Shown here in pieces: positions 41,659 through 50,208 of a DNA stretch of 64,000 bases; position 1 is the first letter of the stretch; each line of letters opens with the position of its first letter. The stretch lies in assembly GCA_035548515.1 (NCBI GenBank), contig DASZSW010000032.1, positions 1 through 64,000 on the forward strand, written 5' to 3'. This DNA is from DASZQY01 sp035548515. Its GTDB lineage: Bacteria > Pseudomonadota > Alphaproteobacteria > Rhizobiales > Kaistiaceae. The translations under genes and the position numbers were made by a program. A model generated the notes under the pieces. It did not search any database. It had not been told where the DNA came from and saw only the letters and a list, made by a program, of their open reading frames with translations.

Positions 41659-44600
41659 CTGAACCGGCTCTATCTCATCGTCGGCGGGGCCATCGTGGTC
41701 GTGCTGTTCGCAGCACTGATCGTGCCTTTCTTCGTCAACTGGGACAGCTACCGCGTCAACTTCGAGCGGGAGGCGACCCGGCTCGTCGGCCATCCCGTGC
41801 ACGTCGGGGGCGCCGCGCACGTGCGCATCCTGCCATCGCCGTCGGTCACCTTCACCGATCTCGAGGTCGCCGATCCGGGGCAGGAGCCGATCGTAACGAT
41901 CGAGACTTTCTCGGCGACGATCGAGTTGGTGCCTCTGCTTCAGGGCGAGGTGCGCGTCACTTCGATGAATCTCGATCGTCCGCATCTGCGCCTCTCCGCC
42001 GACGATCTCGCTGCAGTTGATTGGCTGAAGCCGCCCGGCGAGCGCAAGGGCGACAGGGTCGTGCTTGGAAATGTGCAGATCAGCGACGGCACGCTGAACT
42101 ACACCGACGTCGAGACGGGCGTGGCGCTCGCCTTCGGCGGCGTTACTGCGTCGCTCGCGGCTGACTCGCTCGCGGGGCCGTGGCGCGTGGAGGGCACCTA
42201 CCTCGAGGGCGAGCGCAGCGTGCCCTTTCGCTTTGCCACCGGTCGGCAGCTTGACGACGGCACCATCCGCCTGCAATCGACGCTCAGCCCGCCGTCGCTG
42301 CCGCTGAGTGTCTCCGCCGACGGCGTGCTGTCCAATCGGGCAGGCCAGGGCATCGCCTACGCCGGCACCTACAACGTCGCCGAAGTGGCGGGCGACAAGA
42401 CAGTGCCCACCGGCTGGCGCAGCCAGGGCACTTTCGCGCTGTCGCGCGACCGCATCGCCATCGACAAGGCCGTGTTGTCGCGTGGCCCTGCCGACCGGCC
42501 GACGAGCGTCGCCGGCTCGCTGGCGGTGGCGTTCGGCAAGGCGCCATCCTTCACGGCGAATGCCGAAGCGCGTCAGCTCGACCTCGACCGCGCTTTCGGC
42601 GGCGGACCGGACCAGCCGCTCAATCTCGCCGACCGCGCGCCAGGTTTCCTCGATCAGATCGCGGCTCTGCCGCTGCCCACCATTCCCGGCCACATCACCT
42701 TCAACGTGCCGGGCGTCGTGGTCGGCGGGTCCGTGGTGCAGAACGTGTCCCTCGTGGTTGAGCCGGCCGCGGACGGTTGGAAGATCACCAGCCTCAACGC
42801 GCAGCTTCCCGGCGAGGCGCTGGTGGAGGCGAGCGGCCTCCTTTCGACACGCCGTGCCGTTTCCTTCGCGGGCCACGCGCGTTTCGCGGTCGCGCAGCCC
42901 CTGACCTTCGCCGCGTGGTGGCGCGGATCCGCGCAGATTGCCGCGGCGCGGCCGCCGCCGCCCTTCGACATCAGCGCCGACGCTACGTTCGCCAGCGGCC
43001 GCATTGTTCTGGACAAGATTGACGCAACCGTCGGCAGCGCGCCGATCAGTGGACGCGTAAACTGGGGCACGGTGAAGGGTGGGCGTTTGCTCACCACCGA
43101 CCTCAAAGCCGGAAAGGTCGACTTCGCAGACGCCAAGGCGCTCGCCGATCTCGTCGCCAATCGCGACCTTGGCGATGTCTCGGCCTTGGCCGACAGTTTC
43201 TCTATCCGCCTCGCCGCCGACAGCCTGGGCCTGGATGACGTCACGATTGGCAATGTGGCGGTCGATGCGTCCTATGCCAACGACACGCTGAACGTCGTGC
43301 AGTTCACCATCGGTGATCTCAACGGTGCGAGCTTGCGCATCACCAGCGGCCGGATCGACGAACTCACCACCAATCCCCGCGGCCACCTCGACGCTCACGT
43401 TGAGGCTGAAACGCCGGAAGGGCTTCGCCTTGTCGCCCAGAAGCTGCTGCCCGGTATGGTGTCGCAGGCCTGGCTTGACCGGGCGCTGCCGTCGCTGGCG
43501 CCGGCCGTGCTCAACGCACACATCACCGCGCCGCCGAAAAACGGCGCCGGATTTCAGGTCAGTGTCGACGGCGTCGCCGGGCCGACGAGCGTCACCGCGA
43601 CCGTTCAGTCAGCGATGAATCTCAAGGCGATTTCGGCATGGCGCACGACGCCCAGCGTATTTTCCGCGACGCTGGATTCGCCCGACAGCGCAGCGCTTGC
43701 GGCGCAGCTCGGCCTCGCGGCGGTGCCTCTCAAGGATGATCCGGGTGCGCATGTTACGGCCAAGGGGAACGGCGTGCCCAAGGACGGCATGGATTCCGTG
43801 TTTGACGTTGAGTTCGCGGGGCTGCGGATCAATGCAGGCGGCAAGCTTGTGCTTGGCGATGCGGCGCCGATGTTCAATGGCAGCTTTAGTGCGACCTCCG
43901 ATGAGCTGACGCCTTTCCTGGCGAGCGCGGGGCTGACGATCCCGCTTGCCGCGGAAGGCACGCCCGTGGCGCTCAGCGGCACGGCGCGGGTGACGAATGC
44001 GCAGGCGAACCTCGAGTGGAAGAACGGCACGGTTGCCGGCCACGCCGTCAGCGGGGCCGCTGTGGCGAGCCGTGCGGCCGATCAGAGCTGGCGCGTGGAC
44101 GGCACGCTCGACGTGGATGAAGTCGACCTAGGCTGGCTGGCCTCGCTCAGCCTCGGTTTCGCCCCGCAGATGACGGGCAACGCGAAGGCGCCTTGGTCGA
44201 AGACGAACTTCGCTCCGCCGACGTATGGCGCGGTCAATGGCAAGATTGGCGTGACGACGCCTCACTTCTTTGTCGGCGACCTCGACGTCACCGACGGCAA
44301 GCTGGCGCTGACATTGCAACCCAACCGGATCGACGTGGACCTGAGCGCGGGTGCGTTCGCCGGTGGCGCTGCCGCGGGAGGCGCGTCAATTCAGAATGTC
44401 GATGGCAACGTGACCTTGACCAGCCAGTTCAGTCTCACGGGCGGGCGGCTCGATGACCTGTCGTGGCAGGCCGGTGGCCAGCCAGCTTTGACGGGAGGCG
44501 TCGACCTGTCGGGGAATTTCGAGGCGACGGGAAAGACGCCGGCTGCCATCGTGTCGAGCATCACCGGTGGCGGTGTTATCGCGGTCCACAACGGGGTCGC

Positions 44601-46866
44601 GCACAATTTCAATGCCGAGACGGCCGATTCAATCGTTCGCCTCTCGGATCTCGGCGAGCCCTTCAGTGACGCTGCGTTGGCCGATGCCGTGGCCGACCGC
44701 ATCGATCGCGCGCCGTTGGCTTTTGGCGAGATGGGTGGCGCGTTCACGATCGCCGGCGGCACCGTACGTGCTACGGGCATGTCAGCGCGTGCGCCGGGTG
44801 TGTCGGCTACCGGTGGTGGCTCAATCGATCTGTCCGCGCTGACGCTGTCTTCCGACTGGACGATGACCTTCACCTCACTCGATGCGGTGACGGGCGCGGG
44901 TGACGCGAAGGTCGGGGTCGCCTTCCGCGGTCCGGTCGCAGCGCCAACGCGTACCGTCAATCCGCTGCCGCTCAACTCTTACCTGTCGACGCGGCAGGCG
45001 GCTCGCATGCTCGATGTGATCGCGACGGAGGAGGCGGACCACATCGAGCACGAGCGGCTGCAGCAGCAGATCGACAAGATTCATGACGACGCGGCGCGGA
45101 TCGAGCGGGCGCGGCAACAGGCGATTGAGAATGCACGCCGGCGCGCCGAAATCGACGCCGCGGCGATCGGGAAGATTGCGACCCTGCACATCGATCGCGA
45201 AACGGCTGCCGATGTCCACGCCGTCACGCTGCTGCAACGCGCCGCCGATCTGAGCGCCGGCGCCGCCGATCGTGCACGGCAGGCAGCGGCGGAGGCCGCG
45301 CAGCGCCTCGCCGATGCGCGCGGCAAAGCGGATGCGGCACAATCGGCGTTGGCCACGTCCGCCGACGCGGACGCAGCAGCGGGTGCCGCGCTGGGCAAAC
45401 TCGAAGCCGGCCTGAAACCGGCGGAAGCGCGCGCGGCCGCGACCGCCGAGGCGGCGATGTCGGCAGAGACCAGAGCCGCGGCGGCCGGCAAAATTCTGGC
45501 CGACGCGATCGAGGCCGAGAAGAACGCGAAGGCGGCTTCCGAGAAATCGACCGCGGGCGCGGCGGCCACGCAGAGCGCGTTGATGGCTGCCGACACTGAC
45601 GCGGCCACCGCCCGCGCGGCCGCCGATGCCGCGGAGGTGGAGAGTCAGAGCGCCAAGACCGCGCTCGATGCGGCGGGCAAGGCGATAGGGCAAGCGGCGA
45701 GCGAGCGCGATGCGACCAAGCTGGCGCTTGATCTTGCGAACACGGCCCTTTCCACGACCGTCACGCTCGCCGCCCAGAGCGGCGGTGCTTCCACCTCGGC
45801 GACGCAGACCGCGATGGATGCCGATGCCAAGCGCGCGCAGGCGGAACTGCGGTCCAACCGCGCGCTTGACGACCAGCGCCATGCGGAGGACGCGCGCAAT
45901 CAGGCACGCGCCGAGGCAGAAGCGGCGCGGCAGGACTATCAGGCCGCACTGGACGCGGTGACCGACGCCGAGCGCGCCGATCCATCCGGCACGAGCATGC
46001 AGGTACTGAGCGCTCGGACGAATGCCGATCATCTTCAGCAGCGGATGGAGATCGCCCAACGCGCTGTGACCGATGCCGAGACGCAGGCCGGAGCTCTGGC
46101 GAGTGCCGCTGACGTGGCCAAAGGCGATGCGGATGCTGCGAGTGCCGACGCTCTCTCGGCGGCGTCGGCGGCTGCATCGGTGGCGACAAGCAGCAGGGCG
46201 AACGCGGACATGGTGAAGCAGAAGGAAGCGTCGCGTGACGAGGCGGCCGCGAAGGCGTTGGCTGCCGCTGCGACCGCTCAGCGCGCCGGAGCCGCCTTCA
46301 ACGCCGCGCAGACCGCCGCCGACGCTGCCGTGAGAAAAGCGGCCGAACTGGAAGCCGCGGCGAAAGCGGCGGAGGCCCGTCAGGCTGAAGCGGCCAAGGC
46401 AAGCATCGTTGCCATTGCCGATCCCGCTGCGAATGCCCTGGCATCGGCAACCGCGGCTCGGGTGAAGGCGGAGCAGGATGCGCTCGTCGCGCGTGGCGCC
46501 TCCGATGCTGCGCAGAGCGACGCGCTGGCGGCATCGGAGGCGCTGACGTCGCTGCGTGCCAATCGTGATGCCGCTGCCACGGCCGCCGATGTGGCGCGTG
46601 CAACCCATGTCGCCAACGAGAAAGCCGCTGAGATCGCCCAGGCGGCGGCAACGGCCGCTGAGACTGAACTGGCGGCTGCGGAAGCAGAAGCGAAAGCGCG
46701 TGAAGCTGATGCCCAAATCGCGGCGAACCGTGTGCCGGCTGCGGCCGCGCCGGTCGCCGCCAAGCCTGCCGTCATGCCGTCGCCTCGCCAGAGGCCGAAG
46801 CCGATCAGGCTTCAGCCGGACGCACTCGCCGGCGACGCGCCGCTGACAATCACGCCGGCGGAGTAG
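41659..46866 (+). CDS. giant AsmA-family protein with alanine-rich coiled-coil tail
   Basis: Envelope protein of about 1735 residues. It begins L/M-NRLYLIVGGAIVVVLFAALIVPFFVNWDSYRVNFE, the single transmembrane anchor and first strand of AsmA proteins. The best start is CTG 41659: GGAGG ends five bases upstream and homologs start MNRLYLIVGG, whereas the first GTG (41695) would delete half the anchor. Residues about 40-1100 are the repetitive beta-rich AsmA/bridge-like region (VRILPSPSVTFTDLEVAD, LNAHITAPP, AFTIAGGTVRATGMSARAPGVSATGGGSIDLSALTLSSDWTM), expected in the periplasm for lipid transport or outer-membrane biogenesis. Residues about 1115-1690 are an Ala-rich, Asp/Glu/Lys-patterned coiled coil, far longer than the short charged tail of usual homologs, ending in a Pro/Arg patch. 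Confidence 0.85.
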   Translation: MNRLYLIVGGAIVVVLFAALIVPFFVNWDSYRVNFEREATRLVGHPVHVGGAAHVRILPSPSVTFTDLEVADPGQEPIVTIETFSATIELVPLLQGEVRVTSMNLDRPHLRLSADDLAAVDWLKPPGERKGDRVVLGNVQISDGTLNYTDVETGVALAFGGVTASLAADSLAGPWRVEGTYLEGERSVPFRFATGRQLDDGTIRLQSTLSPPSLPLSVSADGVLSNRAGQGIAYAGTYNVAEVAGDKTVPTGWRSQGTFALSRDRIAIDKAVLSRGPADRPTSVAGSLAVAFGKAPSFTANAEARQLDLDRAFGGGPDQPLNLADRAPGFLDQIAALPLPTIPGHITFNVPGVVVGGSVVQNVSLVVEPAADGWKITSLNAQLPGEALVEASGLLSTRRAVSFAGHARFAVAQPLTFAAWWRGSAQIAAARPPPPFDISADATFASGRIVLDKIDATVGSAPISGRVNWGTVKGGRLLTTDLKAGKVDFADAKALADLVANRDLGDVSALADSFSIRLAADSLGLDDVTIGNVAVDASYANDTLNVVQFTIGDLNGASLRITSGRIDELTTNPRGHLDAHVEAETPEGLRLVAQKLLPGMVSQAWLDRALPSLAPAVLNAHITAPPKNGAGFQVSVDGVAGPTSVTATVQSAMNLKAISAWRTTPSVFSATLDSPDSAALAAQLGLAAVPLKDDPGAHVTAKGNGVPKDGMDSVFDVEFAGLRINAGGKLVLGDAAPMFNGSFSATSDELTPFLASAGLTIPLAAEGTPVALSGTARVTNAQANLEWKNGTVAGHAVSGAAVASRAADQSWRVDGTLDVDEVDLGWLASLSLGFAPQMTGNAKAPWSKTNFAPPTYGAVNGKIGVTTPHFFVGDLDVTDGKLALTLQPNRIDVDLSAGAFAGGAAAGGASIQNVDGNVTLTSQFSLTGGRLDDLSWQAGGQPALTGGVDLSGNFEATGKTPAAIVSSITGGGVIAVHNGVAHNFNAETADSIVRLSDLGEPFSDAALADAVADRIDRAPLAFGEMGGAFTIAGGTVRATGMSARAPGVSATGGGSIDLSALTLSSDWTMTFTSLDAVTGAGDAKVGVAFRGPVAAPTRTVNPLPLNSYLSTRQAARMLDVIATEEADHIEHERLQQQIDKIHDDAARIERARQQAIENARRRAEIDAAAIGKIATLHIDRETAADVHAVTLLQRAADLSAGAADRARQAAAEAAQRLADARGKADAAQSALATSADADAAAGAALGKLEAGLKPAEARAAATAEAAMSAETRAAAAGKILADAIEAEKNAKAASEKSTAGAAATQSALMAADTDAATARAAADAAEVESQSAKTALDAAGKAIGQAASERDATKLALDLANTALSTTVTLAAQSGGASTSATQTAMDADAKRAQAELRSNRALDDQRHAEDARNQARAEAEAARQDYQAALDAVTDAERADPSGTSMQVLSARTNADHLQQRMEIAQRAVTDAETQAGALASAADVAKGDADAASADALSAASAAASVATSSRANADMVKQKEASRDEAAAKALAAAATAQRAGAAFNAAQTAADAAVRKAAELEAAAKAAEARQAEAAKASIVAIADPAANALASATAARVKAEQDALVARGASDAAQSDALAASEALTSLRANRDAAATAADVARATHVANEKAAEIAQAAATAAETELAAAEAEAKAREADAQIAANRVPAAAAPVAAKPAVMPSPRQRPKPIRLQPDALAGDAPLTITPAE

Positions 46867-47074
46867 CCGCTTTCCGGCGGTACCACGCGAGCACCGCGAT
46901 GCGTACCGCTGCGGAGAGGTTGGTATTGCCCGGCCGCGTCCGGTCGACCGACGCGACGATCGCGGCGACGCTCGACTTGCGCGCCGCCGCCATTTCGGCG
47001 AGGCCATCCCAGAACGGCTCCTCGATGGAGATCGAGGTGCGGTGTCCGGCGACGGTGAGCGACCGCTTGGTCAT
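46850..47074 (-). CDS. ribbon-helix-helix domain protein
   Basis: Protein of 74 residues, MTKRSLTVAGHRTSISIEEPFWDGLAEMAAARKSSVAAIVASVDRTRPGNTNLSAAVRIAVLAWYRRK, matching the RHH_4 group often encoded beside fumC and DUF4169 genes in Hyphomicrobiales. The start overlaps the DUF4169 stop (ATGA). Its 3' end overlaps the asmA-like gene's end by 17 bases on the opposite strand. Likely a small DNA-binding protein; target unknown. Confidence 0.85.
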   Translation of the reverse strand: MTKRSLTVAGHRTSISIEEPFWDGLAEMAAARKSSVAAIVASVDRTRPGNTNLSAAVRIAVLAWYRRKAATPPA

Positions 47075-47253
47075 TCGCGGTCGTCGCGTTTGTGGGCGTC
47101 GATCTTGCGCGTGGCGAGTTCCCGCTGCGCGGCCTCGGCGTGCTTCTCGGCGCGGGTGCGGCCGAAGCGGGCGCGATTGGTCTCAGCCTCCTTGTCGCGT
47201 GCGCGGCGTTCTTTCTGCTTGCGTGCGCGGCGGAGGTTGATGACGTCGGCCAT
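47071..47253 (-). CDS. DUF4169-family protein
   Basis: Highly basic protein of 60 residues, MADVINLRRARKQKERRARDKEAETNRARFGRTRAEKHAEAAQRELATRKIDAHKRDD, the standard DUF4169 pattern (VNLR-x-ARK, then NR-x-RFGRTKAEK). Function unknown. It follows fumC by two bases and is coupled to the ribbon-helix-helix gene, a conserved small operon. Confidence 0.88.
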   Translation of the reverse strand: MADVINLRRARKQKERRARDKEAETNRARFGRTRAEKHAEAAQRELATRKIDAHKRDDRE

Positions 47254-47255
47254 GG

Positions 47256-48653
47256 CTACTTCGGCCCGAGCATGTCCTCAGGGCGTACCAGGCGGTCGAA
47301 CTCGTCGGCCGTGACGTAGCCGAGGCGGACGGCTTCTTCCTTCAGCGTGGTGCCATTGTGGTGCGCGGTCTTGGCGATCTCGGCGGCCTTGTCGTAGCCG
47401 ATCTTCGGGGCAAGCGCCGTCACCAGCATCAGCGAGCGCTGCATCAGCGCCTTGATGTGATCCTCGTTGGCCTTGATGCCGATCACGCACCGATCGGTGA
47501 AACTCACTGCGGCGTCGGCGAGCAGGCGCACCGACTGCAGGAAGTTGTACGCCATCACGGGGTTGTAGACGTTGAGCTCGAAGTGGCCCTGACTGCCCGC
47601 GAAGGTGACGGCGGCGTGATTGCCGAAGACCTGAACGCACACTTGAGTCATCGCTTCGCACTGGGTCGGATTGACCTTGCCGGGCATAATCGAGGAGCCC
47701 GGCTCGTTCTCGGGCAGGGACAGTTCGCCGAGGCCGGAGCGCGGGCCTGAGCCTAGCAGGCGGATGTCGTTCGCGATCTTGAATAGGCTGGTCGCCACGG
47801 TGTTCAGAGCGCCGTGCGAGAAGACCATGGCGTCATGCGCGGCGAGCGCCTCGAACTTGTTCGGCGCCGAAGTGAACGGAAGCCGCGTGATCGCAGCGAT
47901 GCGGTCGGCGATACGCTCCGCGAAACCAGCGGGCGCGTTGAGGCCGGTGCCGACCGCGGTGCCGCCCTGCGCGAGTTGCATCAGCATGGGCAGCGTCTGC
48001 TCGACGCGCACGATGCCGTTCTCGACCTGCGCGGTGTAGCCGGAGAATTCCTGACCGAGGGTGAGCGGCGTGGCGTCCTGCGTGTGGGTCCGGCCGATCT
48101 TGATGATGCGCGCCCACTCCATCGCCTTGTCGTTCAGCGCATTGCGCAGCTTGCGCAGCGCGGGGATCAGGCGATGGTGGATCTCTTCCGCCGCCGCAAT
48201 GTGCATGGCCGTCGGGTACGTGTCGTTGGACGACTGGCTCATATTGACGTGGTCGTTCGGATGCACCGGCTTCTTCGAGCCGATTTCGCCGCCCAGCAGC
48301 TCGATCGCGCGGTTGGCGATCACCTCGTTGGCGTTCATGTTCGACTGAGTGCCGGAGCCGGTCTGCCAGACGGCGAGCGGGAAGTGTGCGTCGAGCTTTC
48401 CCTCGATCACCTCCTCGGCGGCCTCGACGATCGCCTCGCCGACCTTCTGGTCGAGCTTGCCGAGGTCCATGTTCACCTCGGCGGCAGCCTGCTTGATGAT
48501 GCCGAGGGCGCGGACGATCGGGATCGGCTGCTTCTCCCAGCCGATGGGAAAGTTCTCCAGCGAACGTTCGGACTGCGCGCCCCAGTAGCGATCGGCGGGG
48601 ACGGCGATGGGACCGAACGAGTCCGTTTCGGTGCGCGACTTCTGGACGGCCAT
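47256..48653 (-). CDS. fumC: class II fumarate hydratase
   Basis: TCA-cycle enzyme interconverting fumarate and malate, homotetrameric and iron-independent; 465 residues from MAVQKSRTETDSFGPIAVPADRYWGAQSERSLENF. Active-site regions are QTGSGTQSNMNANEV near 100, HPNDHVNMSQSSNDTYPTAMH near 130, GRTHTQDATPLTLGQEFSGY near 185 and the signature GSSIMPGKVNPTQCEA near 318. Codes complete; lies between sspB and the DUF4169 gene on one strand. Confidence 0.97.
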   Translation of the reverse strand: MAVQKSRTETDSFGPIAVPADRYWGAQSERSLENFPIGWEKQPIPIVRALGIIKQAAAEVNMDLGKLDQKVGEAIVEAAEEVIEGKLDAHFPLAVWQTGSGTQSNMNANEVIANRAIELLGGEIGSKKPVHPNDHVNMSQSSNDTYPTAMHIAAAEEIHHRLIPALRKLRNALNDKAMEWARIIKIGRTHTQDATPLTLGQEFSGYTAQVENGIVRVEQTLPMLMQLAQGGTAVGTGLNAPAGFAERIADRIAAITRLPFTSAPNKFEALAAHDAMVFSHGALNTVATSLFKIANDIRLLGSGPRSGLGELSLPENEPGSSIMPGKVNPTQCEAMTQVCVQVFGNHAAVTFAGSQGHFELNVYNPVMAYNFLQSVRLLADAAVSFTDRCVIGIKANEDHIKALMQRSLMLVTALAPKIGYDKAAEIAKTAHHNGTTLKEEAVRLGYVTADEFDRLVRPEDMLGPK

Positions 48654-48658
48654 GGCAG

Positions 48659-49174
48659 CTACTTCTTGCGGAAGGCGTCGAGGCTGACGACCTGAGCGGC
48701 AGCGTGGGCGGGCGCCTCTTCCTTGGCTTCCTTCGCCGGCGGCTCGGGTTTCTTCTCCAGCGCCACGACCGGTGCCGGCGGTGCAGTCTCGGCCGCCGGC
48801 TCTGCGGCGCGTGGGGCGAGGGCCATGTTGAACTCGATCTTGAAGCCGACCGACGGGTCGACGAACTGCTTCACCGCGGCAAACGGGATGAGCAGTCGCT
48901 CCGGAATGCCGTTGAAGGAGAGGCCGACTTCCAGCGCATGTTCGGTAACGACCAGGTCCCAATACTGATGCTGGAGGACGATGGTCATCTCTTCCGGCCA
49001 TTGCGACAACAGACGGGTGGAGACGCGCACGCCGGGGGCGGTGGTGGCGAAGGTGATGAAGAAATGGTGGTCGCCGGGCAGCTGCGTGCGCGCCACCTCG
49101 GAGAGGACCTTCCGCACCACGCCGCGCAACGCATCCTGCGCCAGGATGTCGTAGCGGATCAGATCCTCGGCCAT
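48659..49174 (-). CDS. sspB: SspB-family ClpXP adaptor
   Basis: Alphaproteobacterial SspB of 171 residues. The tag-binding domain is DLIRYDILAQDALRGVVRKVLSEVA ... GDHHFFITFATTAPGVRVSTRLLSQWPEEMTIVLQHQYWDLVV ... FSVGLSF-type strands. A Pro/Ala-rich flexible linker (about 122-160) ends in VVSLDAFRKK, the XB peptide that docks on ClpX. It delivers tmRNA-tagged proteins to ClpXP. The tmRNA gene itself lies 42-80 bases upstream on the same strand. Confidence 0.92.
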   Translation of the reverse strand: MAEDLIRYDILAQDALRGVVRKVLSEVARTQLPGDHHFFITFATTAPGVRVSTRLLSQWPEEMTIVLQHQYWDLVVTEHALEVGLSFNGIPERLLIPFAAVKQFVDPSVGFKIEFNMALAPRAAEPAAETAPPAPVVALEKKPEPPAKEAKEEAPAHAAAQVVSLDAFRKK

Positions 49175-49216
49175 TGTGCCTGCCGCATTCCTTATGGCCC
49201 GGAGTGGGCGCGCCCC

Positions 49217-49252
49217 AAAAATCAGTGGAGGCTTCTGTTGCCAGGTGCCTCC
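49217..49252 (-). terminator. terminator-like hairpin after the tmRNA
   Basis: On the minus strand GGAGGC (49252-49247) and GCCTCC (49232-49227) form a 6-bp stem with a 14-base loop, followed by ACTGATTTTT. It sits between the tmRNA coding piece and sspB. Confidence 0.6.
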
Positions 49253-49500
49253 GAACCCCGCCTTACGGTGCGAACCGGAAGGACTTGGATTGAGATTGCA
49301 TCACCGCATTACGCGGCGAGGCGAACCTCGGCATAGTTGTCGTTAGCAACTATAGTTTTGGCCCGATAACGGCGGAACCATGCCGAGCGAAAGCTCACCC
49401 TTTACGCCCTCGTCGATCCTAGTTCGCCCCCGTAAATGGTGGAGGCGCCGGGTACTGCCCCCGGGTCCGCAGGGTTTATTACGATGGCCATTTATCGCCA
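49253..49500 (-). ncRNA. ssrA: permuted two-piece tmRNA
   Basis: Read on the minus strand, the acceptor piece comes first: GGACCCGGGGGCAGTACCCG then CGCCTCC-A-CCA, with the mature CCA end at 49437. A five-base spacer follows, then the coding piece starting GGGGGCG at 49431. GGGGGCG pairs with CGCCTCC to form the acceptor stem. The tag frame GCT-AAC-GAC-AAC-TAT-GCC... encodes ANDNYAEVRLAA and ends at TAA (49347 down to 49309). This is the alphaproteobacterial permuted ssrA, processed into two RNAs that rescue stalled ribosomes with SmpB. The 5' edge of the acceptor piece (about 49500) and the coding-piece 3' end are approximate. Confidence 0.93.
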
Positions 49501-49564
49501 TATCCGAATTGCTCCGGCAGCTTGAAATATAGGGATTCGGCCAGCGAACGCAAAGGCCTCCGCT

Positions 49565-50143
49565 TCAGCCCGAACGATGCGCAAACCGTTGAATTGCGGC
49601 CGCATCGGCAAGCTCGACCACGGCCAATCCCGCCCAATCCGTGGCGATCAGCCGCTCGCGTGACGGAATGGCGGCGATCGCGGAAAGTACCGCGATGGTT
49701 TCGGCGGGGTTGCCACGGAGCGTGACTTCCATCGCCGACACCGTACCGGATCCGTCGGTCTCGTAGATCACCGCCGCGGAAAGAGGCGAGGGGCCGTATC
49801 CGCGCCCGCGCGTGGGCGTCGGCGCGTTGGGATCGCCCGTCACCACCGCTTCGAACGGCATGAGGTTGCCCGCAAGCGCCCGGCGCGCTGCGACGGTCGG
49901 TATCTCTAAATCGGCGATGGTGCGCGCGCCCGCGCGCGGGTAGCGGACTGTGGCCTCGGCAAAGCCGCTCCCGGTTGCTGTCGGTCTCGCCGTCGCAATG
50001 GCGGTTATCTGTTCCCGGCACCAGTCGGCCTCGGTGGCAGGCAGAATTTCGACGTCGCCCGCCGTGACGTCATCGATGAACAGCACGCGGCGTGGCGCGC
50101 TGTTGCTGTGTTTACGGAAGGATCGAAACAGCTTGGCGAACAT
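49565..50143 (-). CDS. hypothetical protein
   Basis: Open frame of 192 residues from MFAKLFRSFRKHSNSAPRRVLFIDDV. No domain recognised. The protein is soluble, with a basic N-terminus and alternating strands and helices (ATVRYPRAGARTIADLEIPTVAARRALAGNLMPFEAVVTGD, SAAVIYETDGSGTVSAMEVTLRGNPAETIAVLSAIAAI). The GC pattern by codon position looks coding. It is divergent from the luciferase-like gene, and the tmRNA lies downstream on the same strand. Confidence 0.6.
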   Translation of the reverse strand: MFAKLFRSFRKHSNSAPRRVLFIDDVTAGDVEILPATEADWCREQITAIATARPTATGSGFAEATVRYPRAGARTIADLEIPTVAARRALAGNLMPFEAVVTGDPNAPTPTRGRGYGPSPLSAAVIYETDGSGTVSAMEVTLRGNPAETIAVLSAIAAIPSRERLIATDWAGLAVVELADAAAIQRFAHRSG

Positions 50144-50208
50144 GGGCGTGATCTTGCCCGCAGGCCGGGGCAGCGCCAAGTAGGGCGCGGAACATGGAAA
50201 GGGGAACC

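Noticed and set aside
41635..47007. Long minus-strand frames opposite the AsmA gene (628 and 710 codons)
   Set aside because: Antisense shadows of a repetitive GC-rich gene; no start signals or domains.
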